This document shows, piece after piece, positions 7,986 to 14,639 of a stretch of 29,652 nucleotides of DNA. Location: contig DCEW01000002.1 in NCBI GenBank assembly GCA_002314265.1, forward strand, positions 24,424-54,075. The letters are read 5' to 3'. Each line of letters opens with the position of its first letter. Position 1 is the stretch's first letter. The notes under the pieces are model-generated. The model was not told the origin of the DNA. It did no database searches and saw nothing but the letters and a program-made list of their open reading frames with translations. The DNA is from Flavobacteriales bacterium UBA1820. Its GTDB lineage: Bacteria > Bacteroidota > Bacteroidia > Flavobacteriales > UBA1820. The translations under genes and the position numbers were made by a program.

Positions 7986-9008
7986 ATGAAACGATACATT
8001 CTCATCTTGTCTCTCGGACTGTGTCTGAGTCTGGGAGCGCAAAATCCCCCTGCAAGAGGCGTCGCCGACGAAAAGGACCAGGGGCGCGAACTCCGCGAAA
8101 ACCTCCGGAAGGCCACCGAAGCATTCATGGCCTCCCCGAATTCCAAAGAAGCCGAAAACAACTTTGTCGAAGCTCAGAAAGCCGTCTTTGCCCATCAGAA
8201 AAACTTGGAGGCACAGCGAATAGCCCGGGCAAAAAGAAATGGCAACGAAGCATTCCTACAAGCAGAAGCCCGCTACAAAGCTGCCCGGGAGCGCCTCGAA
8301 GGAGCGAAAAAGGCATTTGAACAACAACCCTCGTCCACCGCAGCGCGCAATGCTTTCGTAAAAGCCCAGAAAGCCGTCTTCGAGGCACAGAAAGCTATGA
8401 AACCCCTCATCCTGGTGGATGGAAAAGAACGGCCGGATCTCTCCGGCTTCGACAAACGGGACATGAAGTCCTTTACCGTACTCAAAAATCCGGAGGACTT
8501 GAAGCCCTATGGGGAAAAAGGGAAGAACGGCGTGGTACTGATCGCCACTTACGGCGAATCGGCCGGAAAAGCCACCCTCGAGCAAATGCGCATGCGGTAT
8601 CTCCTGCGCGCCATCGGACTGAAAGAAAAGCAAGAGAAAACTTTTGAAAAGATCTACAATTCCTACACCGGACAAGCCGAAGCCCTGCGGCAGGAAAACA
8701 AAACGCTCGCCGAAAAAGACACGTGGCAGAATGCCTTGGAACAGATCCTGAAAAACAACATCGCCATCGAACAAAAACGCTACGAAATGTTCCGCAGCCT
8801 CAAGAGCATTCTTTCGGACGAACAGTTGGCCAAGTTGTACCGCGCCGACCTGCGTTTTGCCCGGGAAATGATGACCCGAGGCAATGCACCGACCCCTCCT
8901 GACGACCCGGTCGTGGGCAAAAAACATCCTGAAGGACCGCAAAACCCCGGCAAAGCTCCCGTCGGAGCCAAGAAAGGAGGCCCGGCACCGCATGTAGCAA
9001 AGAAATGA
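7986..9008 (+). CDS. Secreted helical-repeat protein with a TonB-plug-like segment and Spy/CpxP-like C-terminal part
   Basis: 340 residues with a signal peptide (1-18, cleavage near Gly-Ala|Gln). Residues 35-138 are charged helices containing an internal duplication: FVEAQKAVFAHQK (60-72) and FVKAQKAVFEAQK (124-136), each preceded by a Pro-x-Ser motif. Residues 139-189 (PLILVDGKERPDL ... FTVLKNPEDLKPYGEKGKNGVVLIATYG) closely resemble the end of a SusC/TonB-dependent receptor plug ('VLKD...YGxxGxNGVVLI'). Residues 200-300 are long helices with SDEQLAKLYRADLRF, reminiscent of Spy/CpxP (LTxxQ) periplasmic stress proteins. The last 40 residues are Pro/Gly/Lys-rich and disordered. It is the third gene of the sigma cluster, 62 bases after the anti-sigma gene, and is a candidate sensor or target of the pathway. 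Function unknown. Confidence 0.7.
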   Translation: MKRYILILSLGLCLSLGAQNPPARGVADEKDQGRELRENLRKATEAFMASPNSKEAENNFVEAQKAVFAHQKNLEAQRIARAKRNGNEAFLQAEARYKAARERLEGAKKAFEQQPSSTAARNAFVKAQKAVFEAQKAMKPLILVDGKERPDLSGFDKRDMKSFTVLKNPEDLKPYGEKGKNGVVLIATYGESAGKATLEQMRMRYLLRAIGLKEKQEKTFEKIYNSYTGQAEALRQENKTLAEKDTWQNALEQILKNNIAIEQKRYEMFRSLKSILSDEQLAKLYRADLRFAREMMTRGNAPTPPDDPVVGKKHPEGPQNPGKAPVGAKKGGPAPHVAKK

Positions 9009-9053
9009 TTTTTGGCTTTTTTATTGTGCTGTTATAGATGTTTTGGAGGCAAA

Positions 9054-9095
9054 GGGAGGGCTCGGCGAAAACCGAGTCCTCCCTGCGCTTTTTTA
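9054..9095 (+). terminator. Intrinsic terminator after the ECF sigma cluster
   Basis: AGGGAGG-G-CTCGG (9054-9066) pairs with CCGAG-T-CCTCCCT (9073-9085), a 13-base-pair stem with one G-T wobble and a CGAAAA loop, followed by GCGC and a run of T at 9090-9095. Confidence 0.85.
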
Positions 9096-9162
9096 TACCG
9101 ATCGAACGAGCCATACACAGCCCTAATAAAATCTTTGCTCTTTACGACTTTGCCTTCTTTTG

Positions 9163-9507
9163 CTATCTTTAGGCAGGAGGCGCCTCGGCAAACCTGAAGG
9201 GAAAAACTTCGTTTCCCCTCTCGCCTTTACACTCGGCTTTCTCTATCTTTGGATAAGATAGGAGGCCCCTCGGCAAATCCCTCGGGGAAAAACTTCATTT
9301 TCCTCTCGCCTTTGCAACCGGCTTTCTCTATCTTTGGATAAGATAGGAGGCCCCTCGGCAAATCCCTCGGGGAAAAACTTCATTTTCCTCTCGCCTTTGC
9401 AACCGGCTATCTCTATCTTTGGATAAGATAGGAGGCGCCTCGGCAAATCCCTCGGGGAAAAACTTCATTTTCCCCCGAGGGTTTGCACTCGGCTTTCTCT
9501 ATCTTTG
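9163..9507 (+). repeat. Tandem array of an 85-bp promoter-bearing repeat (about four units)
   Basis: Units begin at the CTATCTTT at 9163, 9243, 9328, 9413 and 9499, so the periods are 80, 85, 85 and 86 bases. Units 2 and 3 differ at one base. Each unit holds a -7-like box (TATCTTTA at 9164, TATCTTTG at 9244, 9329, 9414 and 9500), an AGGAGG with GAGGCGCCTC palindrome (changed to GAGGCCCCTC in units 2 and 3), a hairpin around GGAAAAACTTCRTTTTCC, and a tail CGCCTTTGC-CGGCTTTCT. Unit 4 has a longer hairpin: CCCTCGGGG at 9449-9457 pairs with CCCCCGAGGG at 9472-9481. The last box is positioned to drive lysO. Other copies: 13621-13737, and a tail at 21-50. Confidence 0.92.
9500..9507 (+). promoter_or_regulatory. 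-7 box TATCTTTG for lysO
   Basis: The box that ends the repeat array. A TTTG at 9482-9485 precedes it by 14 bases, shorter than the usual 19-21. Expected transcript start near 9514, 20 bases before the ATG at 9534. Confidence 0.55.
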
Positions 9508-9533
9508 CCCATCGAACCAAACCTCCTCGAAAT

Positions 9534-9812
9534 ATGTTGTCGATCATCGCCGCTATGGCCGTAGGAGTGGCAGTGGGATACGCCTTGCGCCGCCACTTCC
9601 GGACAAAATACCTGAACCGGGCGATCCTCGGGACAGTAGCTCTGCTGCTGTTCCTGATGGGGGTGTCGGTCGGCGGTAACCGAACCCTGCTCGCCGGGCT
9701 GTCTTCCCTGGGGAGCGACGCGCTCGTATTGGCCATAGCCGGCACCTTGGGGAGCGTATGGGTCGGGACATGGGTCTATCGGAGGGCTTTCAAAAACCGG
9801 ACGGACGCATGA
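9534..9812 (+). CDS. LysO-family lysine exporter, N-terminal half (DUF340)
   Basis: A 92-residue, very hydrophobic protein with three membrane helices (about 2-18, 30-45, 60-80). In E. coli LysO (YbjE) exports lysine and both halves are in one chain of about 300 residues; here this small gene matches the N-terminal DUF340 half (SIIAAMAVGVAVGY, then LLLFLMGVSVGGN) and the next gene the rest. The ATG at 9534 was chosen because it follows the promoter box and starts the first helix. Its stop codon overlaps the next start in an ATGA at 9809-9812, which implies translational coupling and equal expression of the two parts. Confidence 0.8.
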   Translation: MLSIIAAMAVGVAVGYALRRHFRTKYLNRAILGTVALLLFLMGVSVGGNRTLLAGLSSLGSDALVLAIAGTLGSVWVGTWVYRRAFKNRTDA

Positions 9813-10435
9813 AATCCAGCCTGGCAATCATCGGATGTTTCCTGCTGGGCTGTTTGGCTGGTTACGCACAGTGGCTGCCGCAAAGCCTGGGCGAAGGCCG
9901 GTGGAGTACGGCGGTGCTCTTTCTGCTGATGGGTTTGGTCGGCATGAGCATCGGGAGCAACCCGCGTTTGAAAGAGATCGTGCGCAGCATCGGGTTTCGG
10001 AGTCTGTTGGTGCCCCTGTCCACCATCGCAGGAACCTTGATAGCCACAGCCTTGGTCAGTCCGCTGCTCTCCCGCTGGAGCGTTACCGAGTGTATGGCGG
10101 TAGGCAGCGGGATGGGATATTACTCCCTTTCCTCCCTACTCATTGCCGACTTGAAAGCCGCCGAACTCGGGGTTCAGTCAGCTTCCGCCTTGGGAACGGT
10201 TGCCTTGATAAGCAACCTCCTGCGGGAACTGTTTACTTTTCTGGGGGCACCCTGGCTGGCGCGGACTTTCGGCCCGCTGGCTCCCATCCATGCCGGAGGA
10301 GCCACTACGATGGACTCTACCTTGCCGGCGATCGTGGCCGCCAGCGGGCCGTCCTGGGCTTTGACTTCCATCCTCCACGGTTTTCTGACCGACCTGTCGG
10401 TACCCTTTCTGGTGACATTCTTCTGCAAGTGGTAG
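9809..10435 (+). CDS. lysO: LysO-family lysine exporter, C-terminal half
   Basis: 208 residues with about seven membrane helices. Matches the main part of LysO: an initial helix pair with LLMGLVGMSIGSN (parallel to LLFLMGVSVGGN in the partner, showing the two halves share a repeat), then GSGMGYYSLSSLL, TVALISNLLREL and HAGGATTMDSTLP, whose buried Asp is the type of in-membrane acid needed for lysine transport in this family. An alternative in-frame start 51 bases upstream exists, but the ATG overlapping the previous stop gives the right N-terminus. Convergent with nrdJ, with 55 bases between and no clear terminator. Confidence 0.85.
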   Translation: MKSSLAIIGCFLLGCLAGYAQWLPQSLGEGRWSTAVLFLLMGLVGMSIGSNPRLKEIVRSIGFRSLLVPLSTIAGTLIATALVSPLLSRWSVTECMAVGSGMGYYSLSSLLIADLKAAELGVQSASALGTVALISNLLRELFTFLGAPWLARTFGPLAPIHAGGATTMDSTLPAIVAASGPSWALTSILHGFLTDLSVPFLVTFFCKW

Positions 10436-10490
10436 CCTTCTCTCCACCCGCCCTGCGAAGTGATCTTCACACGAGCCGGCAAACGACGCA

Positions 10491-13073
10491 TCAACCGCAC
10501 TTGGAATGGCCGCAGCTCTTGCAGATCAGACAGCCATTCTCGTAGATCAAACCGTTCGGGTCCCCGCACTCGGGACATTTCTTGTCCGCTGCGGCCGTCC
10601 CGTTGGGAATGTAACGTTTCAAGGCACGCAACACGCCGTTCTTCCACGTATTGAGGTTCTCGTCGTAGAGGTGCAGGTTGCCGATGAGTTCTACCGCATA
10701 ATTGAGCGGCATCCCGTGGCGAAGCACCCCGGAGATCAGGATGGCGTAGTTCCAGTATTCTTTGTTGAACGAACGGGAGAGGCCCTCGATGGTCGTACGG
10801 TAACCTTCCTTGTCGGTGTATTGGAAGTCGTAACGCGAATTGCCTTCTTCGTCCTTTTCCTTGATGATCACACCTTTTTCCACGTACGAAGGCAGGTTGA
10901 ACGCATCCTCCATCCGGCCGGTAAAGATCTCGTAAGGACGGCCGTCCATCATACCGATCACGGCCAGCCATTTTTCGTATTCGTTCTGGAAACGCACCAC
11001 GTCGGCCTCCAGGCGTTTCGGACGGCGGATCAGGTCGCGCTCCATCTGACCGGCTCCCTTGACAGCCTTGGCCTCTGCCTCCTTCTTGTCTTTCGCGTCG
11101 GAGGCTACCAGCACACCCGAGCGCGAGCCATCGCGATAAACGGTAATGCCCTTGAGGCCTTGCTTCCAGCTCTCGAGATAGATCTCGCCCACTCGCTCCA
11201 CACTCACGTCGGAAGGCAGGTTAATGGTCGAAGAGATGGAATGTGTGGTGTATTTCTGCACCAAAGCCTGCATCTGCACCCGTTTGAACCAGTCGATCTC
11301 CCCGGCGGTGGAGCCAGCATACGGAGAGAGGGAAATATCGTCCAGTCCCGTTACTTGCTTCCACTTGGCCAATCCCGGGTGGAACACCTCGAACTCCTCG
11401 AAAGCGTCGCCCATGTTGTCCACATAGTCGGCCTTTCCTTCATTGCCTCCACCGACAATCTTCCGGCGACGTTTGTACGAAAGCATGAATACTGGCTCGA
11501 TGCCCGAGGATGTACGGGTAAGCAGGCTTATGGACCCTGTAGGAGCTACCGTCGAAAGCGAAATATTGCGGCGGCCTTCCTTCATCATTCGCTGGTAAAT
11601 CTCGGGGAATTCCTTTTCGAGCATCTGGACAAACTCGGAAGTATTTTCCCACTTGGGATCAAAGCCCTCGAACGCTCCGCGCGTAACCGCCATGTCGATC
11701 GACGAATCGAACTCTCCGCGCAGTTTGGTACGCATGATCCGATCCACCGCTTCAAGCGCTTCGAGTGAATCGAACTTCAGGTTCAAGGCTGCCAGCGTAT
11801 CGGCCAGCCCCGTAAAGCCCAAACCGGTACGACGGCCTTTCTTTCCCGTATTGTACAACAACTCCCACAACTCGCGTTCGTTTCGTTTGATCGTATCGGG
11901 TTCCGGATCGGCAGCGATCTTGGCCAGGATATGGTCCACGCATTCCAACTCGAGGTCCACCAGGTCGTCATTGAGCCGCTGGCCCTCGTAAGCCACTTTG
12001 TAAAAAGCATCGAAGTCGAATTCCGCCTTGTCCGTAAAGGGATGCTTGACGAACGAATACATGTTGATGGCGATCAGGCGGCAGGAATCCCCCCCCTGCA
12101 TGGCGATCTCGGAGCAAGGATTGGTCGATTCGTTGCGGTAACCGGGATAGATCGACGAAGTGGAATACCGATGCTGGCGATCCCAGAAGATGATCCCCGG
12201 TTCGGCCGTATTGTGTGCCGAAGCGATGATCTTGTTCCACAACTCACGCGCTTTGATCGTCTTGTTGTATTTCGGGTCGGGATTATCCAACGGCCAATGC
12301 TGCACGTATTCGGTATCGTTTTCGACAGCCTGCATGAATTCGTCGGAGATACGCACCGACACGTTGGCTCCCGTTACCTTGGTCAAGTCCTGTTTGATCG
12401 TGATGAAATCCTCCACATCGGGATGGGCCACATCCATGGTAAGCATCAAGGCTCCCCGGCGGCCGTTCTGCGCCACCTCGCGCGTAGTGTTGGAAAAACG
12501 CTCCATGAAGGACACCGCACCGGTGGTCGTCCCGGCGGCATTGGATACGACGGAATTTTTGGGACGCAGCCCGGAAATATCCACCCCCACTCCGCAACGG
12601 CGTTTGAACAGTTGGGCCAATTGCTCGTCGGTGTGGAAGATACCCCCATAGGAATCGATCACCGAAGGCACCACCACGCAGTTGGACAAGGAGGCAATGA
12701 TCTCCTTGTTGCCCAGAGCCGTCATCACGCTCCCCTGCGGGACGATGTAACGAAAACGGTCGAACAACTCGAAGATCTCCTTTTCGCCCATCTCGGAGCG
12801 CGTCTGTCCGTAAGTCGAAAGGCGTGCCTTGTCCTTGGCCGGATATTTCTTCTCGATCCGGGCAAATTCCCTGGCCATGCGATGATGCATGTCGGCCGGC
12901 GTTTTTTCCAACAGACGACCGTCCAGATCCTTGAGCGCGTACTTCTTCGCCCAAGTGGTTGCCGCCAGTTCATCTCCGTCGAAGTACTTCAAGGCTTCTT
13001 TCAAAACCTCCTCGTACGGATACGTTTTCTTTTTTTCCGAAGGCGCGCCCGCCTCCCCTGTCGAATTTTTCAT
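10491..13073 (-). CDS. nrdJ: Vitamin B12-dependent (class II) ribonucleotide reductase NrdJ
   Basis: 860 residues. Uses adenosylcobalamin to generate a thiyl radical and reduce ribonucleotides to deoxyribonucleotides, oxygen-independently. Visible motifs: SNC at 130-132 (first redox Cys), CGVGVDISGLRP at 160-171, NPCSE at 318-322 with radical Cys320 and Glu322, C331, the block PTGSISLLTRTSSGIEPVF, and ITVYRDGSRSGVL. The C-terminus is a zinc-ribbon-like tail (CPECG ... CLICKSCGHSKCG) that carries the redox-relay cysteines. The open frame extends 56 residues further upstream, but that part overlaps the promoter box at 13239-13246 and is not protein-like, so the ATG at 13073 is used. No cobalamin riboswitch is visible in the leader. 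Confidence 0.95.
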   Translation of the reverse strand: MKNSTGEAGAPSEKKKTYPYEEVLKEALKYFDGDELAATTWAKKYALKDLDGRLLEKTPADMHHRMAREFARIEKKYPAKDKARLSTYGQTRSEMGEKEIFELFDRFRYIVPQGSVMTALGNKEIIASLSNCVVVPSVIDSYGGIFHTDEQLAQLFKRRCGVGVDISGLRPKNSVVSNAAGTTTGAVSFMERFSNTTREVAQNGRRGALMLTMDVAHPDVEDFITIKQDLTKVTGANVSVRISDEFMQAVENDTEYVQHWPLDNPDPKYNKTIKARELWNKIIASAHNTAEPGIIFWDRQHRYSTSSIYPGYRNESTNPCSEIAMQGGDSCRLIAINMYSFVKHPFTDKAEFDFDAFYKVAYEGQRLNDDLVDLELECVDHILAKIAADPEPDTIKRNERELWELLYNTGKKGRRTGLGFTGLADTLAALNLKFDSLEALEAVDRIMRTKLRGEFDSSIDMAVTRGAFEGFDPKWENTSEFVQMLEKEFPEIYQRMMKEGRRNISLSTVAPTGSISLLTRTSSGIEPVFMLSYKRRRKIVGGGNEGKADYVDNMGDAFEEFEVFHPGLAKWKQVTGLDDISLSPYAGSTAGEIDWFKRVQMQALVQKYTTHSISSTINLPSDVSVERVGEIYLESWKQGLKGITVYRDGSRSGVLVASDAKDKKEAEAKAVKGAGQMERDLIRRPKRLEADVVRFQNEYEKWLAVIGMMDGRPYEIFTGRMEDAFNLPSYVEKGVIIKEKDEEGNSRYDFQYTDKEGYRTTIEGLSRSFNKEYWNYAILISGVLRHGMPLNYAVELIGNLHLYDENLNTWKNGVLRALKRYIPNGTAAADKKCPECGDPNGLIYENGCLICKSCGHSKCG

Positions 13074-13238
13074 CACACAGATTGTTTTTTTGAGGTCCGC
13101 CGGCTGATCGAATTTTTCAACGGACCGTTGCCGAAATTTATTTATGGTCTTTGTTTTGCTGTTACAAATGCCTACCTTTACCTGTCTGAAAAAAGGACGG
13201 CCGCGGAAAGGAAAAAAACATCTGTCGTTCCGCTTGGA

Positions 13239-13246
13239 CAAATGTA
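13239..13246 (-). promoter_or_regulatory. -7 box TACATTTG for nrdJ
   Basis: Reverse complement of CAAATGTA. It would start a transcript near 13232 with a leader of about 160 bases. No -33 TTTG at the usual distance. Confidence 0.45.
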
Positions 13247-13249
13247 ATA

Positions 13250-13570
13250 CCTTTTCCTTTCGCTTGTATTTTTTTTTAATTTTTTTCCTAAAATTAACTT
13301 TTGCTACTTACTCAACACACTATAAAACAATCAAATAAGCAAAACAGCAAGAAAAAAAATTTTTCAGCATCAAAAATTTTTTTTCAAAAATAAAACAGCC
13401 TTTCATTTTTTATTTTCAAAATATTTTCTTTTCAAACGCCCCTCCCGAAAAGCAAACGAAGCATTTCTTCTCCCCCAAGAAAAAAAACATCTTTTTTCGT
13501 TTTCTTCCATCCTTTTCCGCCGGGCAAAGCAACCTCGCAACACCGCGCCCCTTTTCTCGTTCTTTTTTAT
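13250..13570. other. AT-rich gene-free tract between divergent nrdJ and rnpA
   Basis: About 320 bases dominated by A and T runs (for example around 13266-13290, 13350-13400 and 13483-13500) in an otherwise GC-rich window. No open frame, tRNA-like cloverleaf or clear DnaA box (TTATnCACA) was seen. The pyrimidine-rich upper strand in 13470-13570 is notable. It may simply hold upstream control elements for the two divergent genes. Confidence 0.6.
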
Positions 13571-13620
13571 AAAAAACCGACGGATTCCGGCAGAGTCAAA
13601 TCCGAAAACGGCTTTTCCGA

Positions 13621-13737
13621 CTTTGCTGCCATCCGGCTTTCACTGCCTTGCCATAAGACAGGAGGCGCCTCGGCAAAACCCTCGGGGAAAAACTTCGTTT
13701 TCCCTCTCGCCTTTGCCCGCGGCTTTCCGTATCTTTG
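13621..13737 (+). repeat. Dispersed copy of the 85-bp repeat upstream of rnpA
   Basis: A degenerate tail (CTTTGCTGCCATCCGGCTTTC, 13621-13641) is followed by a full 86-base unit (13643-13728) with GAGGCGCCTC (13662-13671), the hairpin GGAAAAACTTCGTTTTCC and the tail CGCCTTTGC-CGGCTTTCC, and ends in GTATCTTTG. The order of parts is the same as at 9163-9507, 4 kb away. As in the array, the terminal TATCTTTG is placed to drive the next gene. Confidence 0.88.
13730..13737 (+). promoter_or_regulatory. -7 box TATCTTTG for rnpA-rnhA
   Basis: Lies at the right end of the repeat copy; TTTG at 13712-13715 is 14 bases upstream, the same spacing as before lysO. Transcript start near 13744, about 17 bases before the rnpA ATG. 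Confidence 0.6.
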
Positions 13738-13760
13738 CCCTAACAAAAAACATCGACCCG

Positions 13761-14147
13761 ATGCGCGCCACCCTGGGCAAAAACCAACGGCTGAAAAGTT
13801 CCAAACAGATCCGCGAAATCTTCTCCGGGCGAAAAAGCGTGGCGGCACCGCCGCTGCGCATCCTCTGGAGCGAGATACCGGGCGAAGGAGATCCCTTGGC
13901 TGCCTTTTTCGTGCCCAAGAAATACTACCGGCATGCGGTGGAGCGCAACCGGATCAAACGCCTGATGCGCGAGGTGTACCGCACCGCACGCCACCAATAC
14001 CTCAGCGGACACCCCCACAGAGTTGCCTTCATCTTGCTGTGGACCGGACACGAGGTGCCCGAGCTGGCGACCGTAAAAAAACGGATGGACAAAGCTTTTG
14101 CCCGCTGGAGGGAAGAAATAGAGCGAGAAAACGAAGTATGCAAATAG
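13761..14147 (+). CDS. rnpA: Ribonuclease P protein component RnpA
   Basis: 128 residues. The protein cofactor of RNase P helps the RNA subunit remove 5' leaders from precursor tRNAs. It begins with the typical LGKNQRLKSSKQIREIFSGRKS and carries the RNR-type signature at HAVERNRIKRLMREVYR (about residues 58-74), the basic helix that contacts RNA. The open frame extends upstream through the repeat, but the start at 13761 fits both the family N-terminus and the promoter. Its last 10 bases overlap the rnhA start. The usual Bacteroidota/bacterial partners rpmH or yidD are not adjacent. Confidence 0.93.
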   Translation: MRATLGKNQRLKSSKQIREIFSGRKSVAAPPLRILWSEIPGEGDPLAAFFVPKKYYRHAVERNRIKRLMREVYRTARHQYLSGHPHRVAFILLWTGHEVPELATVKKRMDKAFARWREEIERENEVCK

Positions 14148-14611
14148 ACATCTACACCGACGGCTCCTCGCGGGGCAACCCCGGTCCCGGCGGCTACGGC
14201 ATCGTGATGCGGGTACACGGCACGAACTACGAAAAGTCCTTCCAACAGGGATTCCGCCTGACGACCAACAACCGGATGGAACTCCTGGCGGTGATCGTCG
14301 CGCTGGAAAAACTGCAAACCTCCGGCCATCAGGTGCACATCTATTCGGATTCCCGCTACGTGGTAGATGCCGTGAGCAAAGGTTGGCTCGACGGTTGGGT
14401 CAAAAAAAACTTCGCCGGGAAAAAGAACCCCGACCTGTGGATGCGTTACCTGCGCGCCGCCCGAGGCCAACACATCGTCTTCCATTGGATAAAGGGACAC
14501 AACGAACACCCGGAAAACGAACGCTGCGACGCCATGGCCGTCTCCGCCGCCACAGCCGATGCCGCAAAACTGGCTCGCGACACGGTATTTGAAAACGAAT
14601 ACAAGCTATAA
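14138..14611 (+). CDS. rnhA: Ribonuclease HI
   Basis: 157 residues. Cleaves the RNA strand of RNA-DNA hybrids (primers, R-loops). The start MQIDIYTDGSSRGNPGPGGYG is diagnostic, and the catalytic acids are Asp8, Glu48 (in NNRMELLAVIVALE), Asp71 (YSDSRYV) and Asp131, with His121 in the flexible loop; the basic protrusion region is present around 81-96. The ATG at 14138 lies inside rnpA, so the two genes overlap by 10 bases and are probably translationally coupled, tying two RNA-processing nucleases to one transcript. Confidence 0.96.
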   Translation: MQIDIYTDGSSRGNPGPGGYGIVMRVHGTNYEKSFQQGFRLTTNNRMELLAVIVALEKLQTSGHQVHIYSDSRYVVDAVSKGWLDGWVKKNFAGKKNPDLWMRYLRAARGQHIVFHWIKGHNEHPENERCDAMAVSAATADAAKLARDTVFENEYKL

Positions 14612-14639
14612 CCCCTACCCCGAAACCGAAAAACCGGCC

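Noticed and set aside
9243..9446. Minus-strand open frame through the repeat array (also near 13567-13918)
   Set aside because: It only reads through the repeat units on the strand opposite to their promoter boxes; the unit length is not a multiple of three, and no start signal or conserved product is apparent.
9163..9507. Possible CRISPR array
   Set aside because: Units are 85 bases and almost wholly identical, with no short repeat plus variable spacer pattern and no cas genes nearby.
13074..13240. Cobalamin riboswitch in the nrdJ leader
   Set aside because: No B12-box (GCCACTG-like) sequence or fitting long-range pairing was seen in the 160-base leader.
13074..13241. 56-residue N-terminal extension of NrdJ
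   Set aside because: It is not protein-like and its proposed start overlaps the -7 promoter box, so the mRNA would not contain it.
13250..13570. Replication origin near rnpA
   Set aside because: AT-rich, but no DnaA boxes, dnaA, rpmH or similar neighbours are present.
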